Positions 1-8,776 of a stretch of DNA of 53,766 nt are shown here, piece by piece (within the stretch, counting starts at the first letter, position 1; every line of letters starts with the position of its first letter). The notes beneath the pieces were generated by a model. It was given only the letters and a program-made list of their open reading frames with translations. It was not told where the DNA came from and ran no database searches. Both the position numbers and the translations under genes were made by a program. The stretch comes from Actinomycetota bacterium (GTDB lineage: Bacteria; Actinomycetota; Actinomycetes; S36-B12; CAIYMF01): assembly GCA_947455705.1 (NCBI GenBank), contig CANGPO010000010.1:1-53766 (forward strand). The letters run 5' to 3'.

Positions 1-31
1 GTGCGGTGACCGCCAACGTAGCTGCGGAAAC

Positions 32-69
32 AACAGGTGGGGCCCGTCACAAGACGGGCCCCACCTGTT
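32..69 (-). terminator. Strong hairpin downstream of the collagen-like gene
   Basis: A perfect 17-bp inverted repeat (32-48 against 53-69) encloses a 4-nt loop. It lies about 20 bases beyond the stop codon of the minus-strand collagen-like gene, which suits a transcription terminator. The uridine tract on the minus strand is short, so termination by this hairpin is inferred; it could also act from the other side on a gene left of the window. Confidence 0.6.
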
Positions 70-90
70 TACTTATAACCAACTACGCGC

Positions 91-1812
91 CTAGGCGACG
101 CAGACCACGTACAGCGTGACGTTCTCCGAAGAGCCGGGATTGTTAATCGCAAAGTGCCACGTGTCACCCGTCGTCAAATCGGGAGCACTGCCGATCGTCG
201 TAAGCCCGGAGTTGTAGGTCCAGCCGCCGCTCATGGCGTACATGCCATCAGCACATGTGACGTCGATGCTCGTCGTCACTCGAGAAGCTGCAATCAAAGG
301 CAATGTGACCACAGTCCTGGATGCAGCGACAGATGGACCCGTTGCTCCGGTATCACCCTTGGGACCCTGTGCTCCGGTATCACCCTTGGCACCCGGCAAA
401 CCAGTCGCACCGGTATCACCCTTGAGACCCTGTGCTCCGGTTGAGCCCGTATCGCCCTTGGGACCCTGCGGACCCTGTGCTCCGGTATCACCCTTGGCGC
501 CCGGCAAACCAGTCGCACCGGTATCACCCTTGGCGCCCGGCAAACCAGTCGCACCGGTATCACCCTGAAGACCTGCAGGGCCTTGCGAGCCAAGAGCACC
601 TTGGATTCCTTGCGGGCCTTGTGGACCAGTCGCCCCTGTATCACCCTTTGGTCCCTGAGCTCCGGCAACACCCGGAATACCCTGAAGACCCTGCGGGCCT
701 GTGGCACCGGTTGCCCCGATAGGACCTTGAGTTCCACTTGCCCCTTGCGGACCAGTGGGACCAGGGCGACCATCGGCTCCCTGGGGGCCAGTCTGGCCAA
801 CCGCACCGGTCGGTCCCACCGGTCCCTGAATGCCAGCATCACCCTTGTCGCCCTTAGCGCCTTGTGGACCCTGCGGTCCAGTCGCGCCAGCCGCACCGGG
901 GATCCCCTGGATACCCTGCGCGCCTTGTGCTCCGGTGGCTCCATCCAGCCCGTCAAGGCCGGGGGCACCAGTTGGACCCGCAGGACCTACCGCTCCATCG
1001 ACACCGTTGGTGCCATTAGTACCCGGCGCGCCCGATGGACCCGCAGGACCCGCAGCGCCATCCTTACCGTTAGTGCCATTGGTGCCGTTAGTGCCGTTAG
1101 TACCCGGCGCGCCCGATGGACCCACAGCACCCGCAGGACCCGTGGCGCCATCCTTACCGTTAGTGCCATTGGTGCCGTTAGTGCCGTTAGTACCCGGCGC
1201 ACCCGATGGACCCACAGCACCCGCAGGACCCGCAGCGCCATCCTTACCGTTAGTGCCATTGGTGCCGTTAGTGCCGTTAGTACCCGGCGCGCCCGATGGA
1301 CCCACAGCACCAGTGGCACCAGTGGGACCAGTCGCGCCCGGCAGACCGTCCGTACCGTTAGCACCCGGCGCACCCGGGGCGCCATCCTTACCGTCAGTTC
1401 CGTTGGTACCCGGCGCGCCCGATGGACCCACCGGACCCGTGGCACCATCAGCACCATTAGCGCCCGCCGGACCCGTGGCGCCCGTTGCACCAACAGCGCC
1501 CGCAGGACCCGCGGGGCCTGTGGCGCCCGTGGCGCCCGTGGCGCCCGTTGCGCCCGTTGCACCAACAGCGCCGTCAGCACCAGGTAGCCCGGTTTGATTC
1601 CACGTGATCGTTGCGTCCCCTTCGCGACATTTACGTGGTGTCGCCGGCGACTGCGTTACGTAATAAATCTGACCATTCGTCGATGTAATACAGGCCGAGA
1701 AAACCGACGAAACAACTTGTACTTGCGGGCGGGGGGACGCAACCGCGACGCCCGTTACAGCGACCGCACTTACCGTCGAAATCACTAACACGGTGGGGAG
1801 CGCTCTGAGCAT
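91..1812 (-). CDS. Secreted collagen-like (Gly-X-Y) repeat protein
   Basis: The 573-residue product opens with a hydrophobic signal-like segment (about residues 5-25, ending near VAVAS), followed by a short region with two cysteines (about 40-65). Some 400 residues of uninterrupted Gly-X-Y triplets follow, rich in GAT, GPA, GTN, GKD and KGD triplets. A globular tail of about 80 residues with two further cysteines closes the protein. The ATG at 1812 was chosen over the GTG six bases upstream because AGGAGG lies 8 bases before the ATG. There is no LPXTG signal or C-terminal membrane helix, so it is probably secreted rather than sortase-anchored. Bacterial collagen-like proteins form triple helices and often act in adhesion or surface structure; that role is inferred. 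Repeats inside the gene are strongly duplicated at the DNA level. It has no partner gene nearby and sits outside the conserved core. Confidence 0.85.
   Translation of the reverse strand: MLRALPTVLVISTVSAVAVTGVAVASPRPQVQVVSSVFSACITSTNGQIYYVTQSPATPRKCREGDATITWNQTGLPGADGAVGATGATGATGATGATGPAGPAGAVGATGATGPAGANGADGATGPVGPSGAPGTNGTDGKDGAPGAPGANGTDGLPGATGPTGATGAVGPSGAPGTNGTNGTNGTNGKDGAAGPAGAVGPSGAPGTNGTNGTNGTNGKDGATGPAGAVGPSGAPGTNGTNGTNGTNGKDGAAGPAGPSGAPGTNGTNGVDGAVGPAGPTGAPGLDGLDGATGAQGAQGIQGIPGAAGATGPQGPQGAKGDKGDAGIQGPVGPTGAVGQTGPQGADGRPGPTGPQGASGTQGPIGATGATGPQGLQGIPGVAGAQGPKGDTGATGPQGPQGIQGALGSQGPAGLQGDTGATGLPGAKGDTGATGLPGAKGDTGAQGPQGPKGDTGSTGAQGLKGDTGATGLPGAKGDTGAQGPKGDTGATGPSVAASRTVVTLPLIAASRVTTSIDVTCADGMYAMSGGWTYNSGLTTIGSAPDLTTGDTWHFAINNPGSSENVTLYVVCVA
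1021..1322 (-). repeat. 90-bp coding tandem repeats in the collagen-like gene
   Basis: Nearly identical 90-bp units start at about 1102, 1192 and 1282 on the plus strand, preceded by an 81-bp shorter version from 1021. Each encodes a 30-residue block built from GTN triplets, GKD, GPA and GPSGAP. Differences between units are one or a few bases, so the array expanded recently and is likely to vary in length between strains. Confidence 0.85.
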
Positions 1813-1891
1813 TGACACTTCCTCCTAGATTCCGTCTGACTAGCAGGACGGCATGGGAATGAAACCTAAATTCTGCGGGGAAGCATTTGGC

Positions 1892-1920
1892 ACTTTAGCC
1901 CAAACGAGTGACGCCAACAA
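1892..1920 (-). promoter_or_regulatory. Possible promoter of the collagen-like gene
   Basis: Read on the minus strand, TTGTTG (1915-1920) and TAAAGT (1892-1897) are separated by 17 bases. This resembles a housekeeping sigma promoter and would give an untranslated leader of about 75 bases. Only the spacing and partial consensus support it. Confidence 0.3.
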
Positions 1921-2159
1921 TAGGCAAGATCATTAACTTTTGGTGTACACATTTACAATTCGCGGATGACTCGTCGCCAGCCAGCCGTTGCGGCATCGGA
2001 TCACCTCGGCGTACACAGAAGATTTGGCCACAGAACTCATGAATAAGGGGTACACCGACTCATTCACAATTCGATGTATTCCGCTTCAATCAAGATAATT
2101 GCGACATTTGGTCAACAATCCCCTCGCACTGGATCTCGTAGCTTGAATGTGCGCGGGTG
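1921..2159. other. Intergenic, no gene seen
   Basis: The whole gap is 1813-2159. Apart from the possible promoter, I see only GTACAC cores at about 1944, 2011 and 2050 and a repeated CACAATTCG-like string. No convincing ORF or structural RNA is present. The stretch is more AT-rich than the flanking genes. Confidence 0.4.
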
Positions 2160-2693
2160 CTATCGCTTCGCCTGACCATTGCGATGAACTAGCAGGCCGG
2201 CGGTGATAAAAGCCCAAGCAACCGGCCCCGAAAAGAGCACAGCCGGATAAAAGACCGTTGAGCCGGCGGAATCTGACGAGAGGCCCAGGATTTCACCTTT
2301 GAGTGAAGCAAGGAAAGGGACGTCGTTTGTGACATCGCCGATCACGAACATGAACACTGCCAGCACTGACGTGGTGAGCGCGACGAGCGCAAAAGTGACA
2401 CCTTGGCGTCCTCGGTCAGCAACGGCGAATCCGAATGCCACAGCTGTCGCCAAGAAGGCTGATAGCTCCAAAATCCAAGCGGCTTTCCACGTCAAGAGCG
2501 ACAAAGACGTAAACGTCGAAACGCCCTGACCCCAAAGGTTGACCTGCGTACCTGTTTGACATAACAGAGCGAGTGCAAGAAGTCCGCTAAATATCCATCG
2601 AACTGCGTCATTAGATTCAGGTTCAGCAGGTTCGATCGCACGCGGTCGCCGGTAGCGTGCAAAGGGATCCTCGTCGTCGATATTGGTCGACAT
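2160..2693 (-). CDS. Four-helix membrane protein of unknown function
   Basis: I do not recognise this 177-residue protein. It has a charged, acidic-then-basic N-terminus (about 1-30, with DEDPFARYRRPR) and then four likely transmembrane helices at about 34-50, 70-92, 100-121 and 148-170. The third and fourth helices flank a short polar loop. ATG 2693 is preferred to GTG 2699 because GAGAG lies 7 bases upstream. The gene stands alone: about 350 bases separate it from the collagen-like gene and more than 360 bases from tRNA-Leu. It may be lineage specific. The coding call rests on the intact frame and the hydrophobic pattern. Confidence 0.7.
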   Translation of the reverse strand: MSTNIDDEDPFARYRRPRAIEPAEPESNDAVRWIFSGLLALALLCQTGTQVNLWGQGVSTFTSLSLLTWKAAWILELSAFLATAVAFGFAVADRGRQGVTFALVALTTSVLAVFMFVIGDVTNDVPFLASLKGEILGLSSDSAGSTVFYPAVLFSGPVAWAFITAGLLVHRNGQAKR

Positions 2694-3059
2694 TGTCACG
2701 CTCTCAATCTCGTATTGACTGCTGCAACGGAGAATAGAGGTCCAACATCATGGATGACCAGATCGTTCGCAAAACTGACATAGCCCGCAAGTGCCCCAGG
2801 CGGTGGATCCGCAGTTGTCCCGAAGCCAAGTGCAAACTCGAAATCTGGGACAGGAAAAGTCACCCATCGCCCAATTATTCCTTGACCGGCCGACTACATG
2901 TATAGACGCCTCTTGCGCGCTAAGCACTTCTCAGGGCGTAACTTGTGTTGGTCGCCAGCTGGCGCGTTGAGGACACAATTCGTCGTCACTCAGCAATGAG
3001 TCGAACATTGGTCAGCGATAGGCAACCACAAACCTGCAGTTGCGTCTCCGAACCTGTTG
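2694..3059. other. Intergenic, no gene seen
   Basis: About 365 bases between the membrane protein gene and tRNA-Leu. No ORF with a plausible ribosome site or conserved look, and no tRNA-like or strong hairpin structure was seen. Promoter elements for the membrane protein gene must lie here, but none stands out. Confidence 0.4.
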
Positions 3060-3143
3060 TGCGCGAGGGGGGAGTTGAACCCCCACGCCCTTTCGGGCAC
3101 ACGGACCTGAACCGTGCGCGTCTGCCTATTCCGCCACTCGCGC
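3060..3143 (-). tRNA. tRNA-Leu (anticodon CAG)
   Basis: The 84-nt minus-strand sequence folds as a class II tRNA. The acceptor stem is GCGCGAG pairing with CTCGCGC, the anticodon arm CACGG-TTCAGGT-CCGTG gives anticodon CAG, a variable arm GCCC-GAAA-GGGC is present, and the T arm carries GGTTCAACTCC. CCA is not encoded. A leucine tRNA beside fhaA is also found at this place in Mycobacterium, so the locus is conserved. Confidence 0.95.
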
Positions 3144-3309
3144 GCGCCGGAGAAGGCTAACACGCGAAGGCCCAGAGGCCCACATTCACGCGTGCAGATC
3201 AGATCCATACCCAACATTCATCCCGAGCGCTCAGGGTGCATGCTCACGGCGGGTTACGATCATCTCGGGGCATGCGGGACTCGTCCGCACCGCCGGTGGA
3301 GGGTATGAC

Positions 3310-4020
3310 GTGGGCTTGTTAGACCGGTTCGAACAGCGGCTAGACCGCATGGTCAACGGCGCATTCGCGCGCGCATTCAAGGCCGAAGTACAGCCCGTTG
3401 AGATCGCCGCCGCCCTCCAGCGCGAAATGACCGATCACGCCGCCGTCGTCAGCCGGGGACGAACAGTCGTTCCGAACGTGTACAGCGTCGACCTAAGCCC
3501 ACACGATTTCGAACGCCTCTCCGTCCACAAGGACACTCTGACCAACGAGCTCGGTTCGATGGTCAATGAATTTGCCGAGGAACAGCGCTACACATTCCTT
3601 GGCGGCACGCAGATCACCCTGCGCCGTGACGAGGCGCTAGAGACCGGGCTTTTCCGGGTCCACAGCGAGTCCAAGGCCGGCGTCGCAAGCACCCATCAGA
3701 GCATCCAAGCTCCCGCCACCGCATCCACCTCCTCAGCCACCGGCTCGGGTCAACCACGGTTGGTCACGGACGACACGACGCATCCGCTTGGGCGCGCGGT
3801 CACGCGGCTCGGCCGCGGCACCGATGTCGACATCCGGGTCGACGATCCTGGTGTGTCCCGTCATCACGCTGAGATCCTGCTCGGCCGTGAGGTCGTCCTA
3901 CGCGATCTACGCTCCACCAACGGAACCTACGTCGACGGTGTTCAAGTCGGCGAGGTCGTTCTCAGCGAAGGCAACGTGATTCAAATCGGGGCAACTCGGC
4001 TGACATTCCGAGCGGGTTAA
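3310..4020 (+). CDS. fhaA: FhaA: DUF3662 and FHA domain signalling protein
   Basis: The 236-residue protein has an N-terminal DUF3662 domain (about 1-115, starting GLLDRFEQRLDRMVNGAFAR), a short Ser/Thr/Ala linker (about 125-150) and a C-terminal FHA domain (about 160-236) with the phosphothreonine-binding signatures GRGTD, SRHHAEI and STNGTYVDG. It is cytoplasmic, with no membrane segment. Start GTG 3310 has GGAGG 7 bases upstream. FhaA in mycobacteria binds the phosphorylated pseudokinase domain linked to MurJ and restrains peptidoglycan synthesis. Here that pseudokinase is a separate gene at 40198-41670. It is shorter than mycobacterial FhaA because the linker is much reduced. First gene of an operon running to pknB. 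Confidence 0.93.
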   Translation: MGLLDRFEQRLDRMVNGAFARAFKAEVQPVEIAAALQREMTDHAAVVSRGRTVVPNVYSVDLSPHDFERLSVHKDTLTNELGSMVNEFAEEQRYTFLGGTQITLRRDEALETGLFRVHSESKAGVASTHQSIQAPATASTSSATGSGQPRLVTDDTTHPLGRAVTRLGRGTDVDIRVDDPGVSRHHAEILLGREVVLRDLRSTNGTYVDGVQVGEVVLSEGNVIQIGATRLTFRAG

Positions 4021-4022
4021 CG

Positions 4023-4556
4023 ATGTCCGAACTCGTTCTCACCCTGTTTCGCCTTGGGTTTCTTGTTGCACTCTGGGCATTGGTCATCGCTGCGATCCTG
4101 GTGCTGCGACGTGATCTACGAGCTCCCAGAGATGCCCGTCCGTTGGTAGCGGTGCCCACCGTGCGAGCTGGTTCCACTGCTGACGTAGCGGCAACTGATC
4201 GTGGCAACGGCAAGTCCGCCAATGCGACGAAGCCTTCTAAGGCCAAGACGAAGGCAGCTAAGAACATGCCTAAGTCCCTCGTCGTCATCGAAGGGCCGCT
4301 CAAAGGCACGGTCATTCCGCTCGGCCAATCGGATATCACTATCGGTCGCGCAGGGGATTCCACCATCGTTCTCGACGACGATTATGCAAGTAGCAACCAT
4401 GCACGCATCTCGTTCGTTGATGGGTCATGGGTAGTTCAGGATCTCGGCTCAACGAATGGCACGTGGATTGATCGTGCCCGCATCACCACGCCCGTCACAC
4501 TTACCCCAGGGCACCACATCAAGGTGGGGCGAACCGTCCTTGAATTGCAGCGGTAG
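4023..4556 (+). CDS. fhaB: FhaB/FipA: membrane-anchored FHA protein
   Basis: This 177-residue protein has one N-terminal transmembrane helix (about 6-28), a basic stretch, a Lys/Ala-rich linker (about 58-85) and a cytoplasmic FHA domain (about 90-177) with TIGRAGDS, SSNHARI and LGSTNGTWID motifs. The start lies 2 bases after the fhaA stop, so the pair is translationally coupled. In mycobacteria FhaB/FipA binds phosphothreonines on FtsZ/FtsQ-linked partners and helps division under stress. Assignment rests on domain order and operon position. Confidence 0.9.
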   Translation: MSELVLTLFRLGFLVALWALVIAAILVLRRDLRAPRDARPLVAVPTVRAGSTADVAATDRGNGKSANATKPSKAKTKAAKNMPKSLVVIEGPLKGTVIPLGQSDITIGRAGDSTIVLDDDYASSNHARISFVDGSWVVQDLGSTNGTWIDRARITTPVTLTPGHHIKVGRTVLELQR

Positions 4557-4559
4557 ATC

Positions 4560-5885
4560 ATGACGCTGCGGTTGCGCTCATCAGCGCGCTCAGACATTGG
4601 CCTTGTTCGAAGCGGTAACGAGGACTCAGGCTACGCGGGCCCCGATCTACTTGTCGTGGCCGATGGGATGGGTGGTCACGCCGCCGGAGAATTGGCGTCG
4701 GCCGCGGCAATCTCGACCATGTCCGGTGTTGAGCCCGGTGCCTCCAATGAGGCCGACACCCTCGAGCGCCTCGCTGATGCTGTTGTAACAACCAGCGAAC
4801 GCATTGCTGACGTTGTCTCAGCCCACCCGCAGTTCGCGGGAATGGGAACAACGCTTACTGCCTTGGCTTGGCTCGGAAACACACCACCACGTGTTGCCGT
4901 TCTACACGTCGGTGACTCACGCGCCTACCTATGGCGAGATGGTGAACTGACCCAGCTCACGCGCGACCACACCTACGTGCAATCCCTGATCGATACCGGT
5001 GAGCTCACCCCCGAGGAAGCCGCCCACCACCCTCGGCGGAATTTGCTCATGCGCGCTATCGATGGGGTTCACCATGCAGAGCCTGATCTGTCGGTGCGTG
5101 AGGCACACCTCGGTGACCGCTTCTTGGTGTGTAGCGACGGACTCTGCGGATATGTCGACGATGCCACGCTAGGAACTCTGCTTGCCTTGCCCGATCAGAT
5201 TGCGGCCGTCACTGCAATGGTGGACGCCGCCCTAGAGGCTGGCGCACCCGACAACGTGACCGTCGTTATCGCGGACGTCATCAACGACGAATCAACTAAC
5301 CAAGCCGCACCGGTTGTCGTCGGTGCAGCCGGTGAACCCCGCAACCGTGCCCGGCTACCCGGCATGGCCTTCCCCGCCGATGAACAACCCGATCCACGCG
5401 CCGGCGTCGTCAAAGTCAATTCACAACCTGAGCTGTCCGCATCTGACATCAGCGCACTCGCAGCGGTTTACGAGGAGGAGGATCGACGACGCAATCGACA
5501 TCGCCTCTTGCGCATCGGCGCAGTGGTCATCCTCTTTGCCGCAGTCATTGGCACGCTTGTTGGACTCACTAACCTGTGGGCGAACAACCAGTACTACATC
5601 GCTGCCAACGATGGGTACGTCACGATCTTTAGAGGAGTTCCTGGAACCCTCGGGCCCATCCACCTCAGCGCGGTTGAGCAGCAGACAACGTTGGCGGTCA
5701 GTTCGCTACCCGACTTCGAAGCGATGCAGGTGTCAGCCACCATCAACGCCGAGTCATTGCCTGCCGCCCAGCAAGTGGTTCAACGCCTCGGCGAACGTGC
5801 TCAACAGTGCGTGTCGGTTCCATCGACCCCAGGATGCCCATCCACATCGGTAAACCCAACGCCACTTCCGGTGTCCACACCATGA
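4560..5885 (+). CDS. pstP: PstP: PP2C-family serine/threonine phosphatase
   Basis: The 441-residue protein contains a PP2C catalytic domain (about 1-240) with metal-binding motifs in order: GNEDS, ADGMGGHAAGE, GMGTTLTAL, HVGDSRAYLWR, CSDGLCGYV and PDNVTVV. A linker leads to a single transmembrane helix (about 318-340) and an extracellular tail of about 100 residues. PstP removes phosphates from PknB and its substrates, so it opposes the kinase encoded later in the operon. The start is 3 bases after fhaB's stop and the gene's stop overlaps the rodA start (ATGA). Length is somewhat below the mycobacterial protein because the extracytoplasmic part is shorter. Confidence 0.93.
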   Translation: MTLRLRSSARSDIGLVRSGNEDSGYAGPDLLVVADGMGGHAAGELASAAAISTMSGVEPGASNEADTLERLADAVVTTSERIADVVSAHPQFAGMGTTLTALAWLGNTPPRVAVLHVGDSRAYLWRDGELTQLTRDHTYVQSLIDTGELTPEEAAHHPRRNLLMRAIDGVHHAEPDLSVREAHLGDRFLVCSDGLCGYVDDATLGTLLALPDQIAAVTAMVDAALEAGAPDNVTVVIADVINDESTNQAAPVVVGAAGEPRNRARLPGMAFPADEQPDPRAGVVKVNSQPELSASDISALAAVYEEEDRRRNRHRLLRIGAVVILFAAVIGTLVGLTNLWANNQYYIAANDGYVTIFRGVPGTLGPIHLSAVEQQTTLAVSSLPDFEAMQVSATINAESLPAAQQVVQRLGERAQQCVSVPSTPGCPSTSVNPTPLPVSTP

Positions 5886-7282
5886 GCCTGACCGCGGCCG
5901 CAATGCCTCGGTACCGGCAGCCAACCAGGCGCAACACCGAGCTTGCACTGATCGCCTTCGCATTTGTGGTGTGCGCTTTTGGTTACGTTCAATGCGATTT
6001 GGCCGTTCTTGGGCATCTGGCAGACAACACAATTCCCGTCCTATCTGCGATTGCTTCCATAGCGCTCGTCGCACATGTGGCCATTCGCTTGCTGGCGCCG
6101 AATGCTGACGTGGTTCTGGTGCCCGTAGCTCTTGCCATCAACATGATCGGCTTGACGATGATTCATCGTCTGGATCTGGCAGAGGCTCAACGAGCAGCAC
6201 GCAACGGCACCACTCCTCCATCACCCGACGTCTACAGCCAACTCACGTGGACGGCTCTGGGCGTCATCTTGTTCATCGCCATCCTGTACTTCGTAAGAGA
6301 CCATCGGATCCTTCAGCGATACACATACACCGCAATGCTGATCGGTTTACTACTGCTGCTACTCCCTCTCGTCCCAGGTATCGGCGCAACGATCAATGGC
6401 GCAACCCTGTGGGTTCGACTAGGTCGGCTCTCATTTCAGCCGGGTGAAATCGCGAAGATTATGTTGACGATCTTTTTCGCGGGATATCTGACGCAAACGC
6501 GAGATTCATTAGCTCTTGTGCGAACTAAAGTCCTCGGGATCGAGTTTCCACGCGGCCGGGATCTTGGCCCTCTGTTGGTCGCCTGGTTCATCTCACTTGC
6601 CGTATTGGTTTTCGAACGAGATCTCGGTACCTCACTTTTGTTCTTCGGTCTGTTCGTCGCGCTGCTTTACGTCGCCACGCAGCGCCGCAGCTGGCTAGTC
6701 ATTGGCGCAATCCTGTTTCTCACCGGCGCGGTCTTCTCCTATCTCGCCTTTGGCCATGTGCGGCTTCGGGTAAACGTATGGCTCAATCCCTTTGGTGATG
6801 AGGCAAACACGGGATACCAAATCGCACAGGGGCTTTACGGCTTCGCTAGCGGGGGAATGTTTGGCTCCGGCCTGGGGCAGGGCTATCCACAACTCGTTCC
6901 CTATGCCAAGAGTGACTTCATCATTGCCTCACTTGGCGAAGAGTTAGGTCTCATCGGACTGTTCGCAATCCTGACGATGTACGCCATCATCGTCGAGCGT
7001 GGTCTACGCACAGCCGTCGCCTGCCGCGATGTTTTCGGTACGTTGCTGGCGAGCGGTCTTGCCATCGTGATGGCCCTTCAGGTGTTCATCGTCGTTGGCG
7101 GTGTGACTCGACTCATCCCTCTGACTGGTCTTACAACGCCGTTCCTCGCACAGGGCGGATCGTCCCTCATCTCCAACTGGATCGCAGTCGCACTCATCGT
7201 GAGGATCAGCGATACCACCCGACGCCCTGAACCTGATGTCGTCGCACTTGAAGACGCCATGACGCAGGTGATCAGTCGATGA
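5882..7282 (+). CDS. rodA: RodA/FtsW-family peptidoglycan glycosyltransferase
   Basis: A 466-residue SEDS-family membrane protein with about ten to twelve transmembrane segments. Characteristic stretches include GATLWVRLG and FQPGEIAK (about residues 195-215), FERDLGTS, and the C-terminal TGLTTPFLAQGGSSL. SEDS proteins polymerise lipid II into glycan strands together with a class B penicillin-binding protein, here the next gene. ATG 5882 overlaps the pstP stop by the ATGA arrangement; a longer in-frame reading from 5807 lies inside pstP and is not preferred. RodA is favoured over FtsW by position in the pknB operon. Confidence 0.92.
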   Translation: MSLTAAAMPRYRQPTRRNTELALIAFAFVVCAFGYVQCDLAVLGHLADNTIPVLSAIASIALVAHVAIRLLAPNADVVLVPVALAINMIGLTMIHRLDLAEAQRAARNGTTPPSPDVYSQLTWTALGVILFIAILYFVRDHRILQRYTYTAMLIGLLLLLLPLVPGIGATINGATLWVRLGRLSFQPGEIAKIMLTIFFAGYLTQTRDSLALVRTKVLGIEFPRGRDLGPLLVAWFISLAVLVFERDLGTSLLFFGLFVALLYVATQRRSWLVIGAILFLTGAVFSYLAFGHVRLRVNVWLNPFGDEANTGYQIAQGLYGFASGGMFGSGLGQGYPQLVPYAKSDFIIASLGEELGLIGLFAILTMYAIIVERGLRTAVACRDVFGTLLASGLAIVMALQVFIVVGGVTRLIPLTGLTTPFLAQGGSSLISNWIAVALIVRISDTTRRPEPDVVALEDAMTQVISR

Positions 7283-8736
7283 TTCGTTCCATACGTCGAC
7301 TGGCTGTCGTGATGAGCGTCTTGCTTATCGCGCTGATGGCCAACGCCACGTATTTGCAGTACTTCGCAGCATCCAGTATTCGCAATCGACCGGCCAACAC
7401 TCGAGTCCTGCTTGAGGAGTACTCGCGTGAACGCGGACCGATCCTGCTGGGCTCCACCGCAATCGCTCAATCCGTGCGCACGGCTGATCAGCTCAAGTTC
7501 CTACGGACGTACGCAGATGGTCCGATGTACGCGCCGGCCACCGGGTACTACTCGCTCGTTTACGGAGCAACGGGAATCGAGCGTACTGAAAATAGTGTGC
7601 TCTCCGGTTCGGACGATCGCTTCTTCGTAGATCGCTTGCAGCATCTTTTTGCAGGCCGCGGAGTCAAAGGTGGGGCCGTACGGTTGACCCTCAACCCCGC
7701 CGCGCAGAAGGCCGCCTACGACGGGCTCGCCGGCCGGACGGGGGCAGTCGTCGCCATTGATCCGCGTACCGGCGCGATTCTCGCCCTTGCCAGTTCACCC
7801 TCATTCGATACGAATCTGCTCAGTAGTCATAAGCCAAGCGATATCCGGGCCGCGTACGCCGCCCTCAGCGCCGATCCCAAGCAGCCGATGTTGAACCGTC
7901 CCTTGGTCATGACCCTGCCACCTGGCTCAACCTTCAAGTTGGTCACGGCGGCAGCTGCTTTAGAAAGTGGCCGCTACACCGCAACGACGCAGGTGCCCGG
8001 ACCGAAGGAACTCAAGCTGCCCGACACCACCAAAGTCCTTCGCAACTGGTCGGGCACAGCATGTGGACCAAACGAAAAGACCACGCTTGAGAACGCACTG
8101 GCGATTTCATGCAACACCGCATTCGCATCTATTGGCATGGACCTTGGCGCAGATGTACTGCGACAGCAGGCACAGAAGTTTGGGTTTGATACCAACTTCG
8201 ACATCCCGCTGCACGCGGCAAAGAGCCGATTCCCTGACATTCTCGATGCACCGCAAACCGCCATGGCGGCGATCGGCCAATATGACGTGAGCGCAACTGC
8301 GCTACAAATGGCCATGGTTGGTGCCGCCATCGGAAATCACGGCCAGGTCATGTACCCCTATCTGGTGTCCCAGGTACTGTCACCGAATCTCACTCCCCTC
8401 GATACGGCACAACCAAGCGTCTTTTCACAAGCCATGTCACCGGCCAACGCCGCGACTCTGCTGAACATGATGGTGACCGTGGTAGATCGGGGTACCGGCT
8501 CAAACGCAAAAATTCCCGGCGTGGTCGTCGGCGGCAAGACCGGAACTGCACAAACGGCACCGGGCCTTCCCCCACATGCATGGTTCGTGAGCGTGGCACC
8601 GGCTGATCCCGGCGGAAACTCGTCGATAGCGGTAGCCGTTGTTCTACAAAACGGTGGTGGTGCCGCCGAGGTAAGCGGTAACAAACTTGCCGCGCCGATT
8701 GCGCGTGCGGTGATGCAAGCAGTGCTGACGCCATGA
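7279..8736 (+). CDS. pbpA: PbpA: class B penicillin-binding transpeptidase
   Basis: The 485-residue protein has an N-terminal membrane anchor (about 7-27), a small dimerisation-type region and a transpeptidase domain. Active-site motifs are S217-T-F-K, S277-C-N and K420-T-G, all in the expected order. It cross-links peptidoglycan during growth, working with the RodA encoded just upstream, with which it overlaps by 4 bases. Length matches actinobacterial PbpA. The SCN second motif is normal for this group. Confidence 0.94.
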   Translation: MIRSIRRLAVVMSVLLIALMANATYLQYFAASSIRNRPANTRVLLEEYSRERGPILLGSTAIAQSVRTADQLKFLRTYADGPMYAPATGYYSLVYGATGIERTENSVLSGSDDRFFVDRLQHLFAGRGVKGGAVRLTLNPAAQKAAYDGLAGRTGAVVAIDPRTGAILALASSPSFDTNLLSSHKPSDIRAAYAALSADPKQPMLNRPLVMTLPPGSTFKLVTAAAALESGRYTATTQVPGPKELKLPDTTKVLRNWSGTACGPNEKTTLENALAISCNTAFASIGMDLGADVLRQQAQKFGFDTNFDIPLHAAKSRFPDILDAPQTAMAAIGQYDVSATALQMAMVGAAIGNHGQVMYPYLVSQVLSPNLTPLDTAQPSVFSQAMSPANAATLLNMMVTVVDRGTGSNAKIPGVVVGGKTGTAQTAPGLPPHAWFVSVAPADPGGNSSIAVAVVLQNGGGAAEVSGNKLAAPIARAVMQAVLTP

Positions 8737-8776
8737 GTGCCCATACGATCAGTTGTAGGACGAATGAGGAGGAACG

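Noticed and set aside
1021-1322. Regularly spaced repeats resembling a CRISPR array
   Set aside because: The 90-bp units are translated Gly-X-Y blocks with no unique spacers and no cas genes nearby.
830-1597. Long plus-strand frames across the collagen-like gene rich in Pro, Val and Ala
   Set aside because: They are mirror readings of Gly-X-Y codons on the minus strand, with no start signal or natural composition.
2945-3217. Short frames overlapping tRNA-Leu on both strands
   Set aside because: The tRNA fold is complete and explains the sequence.
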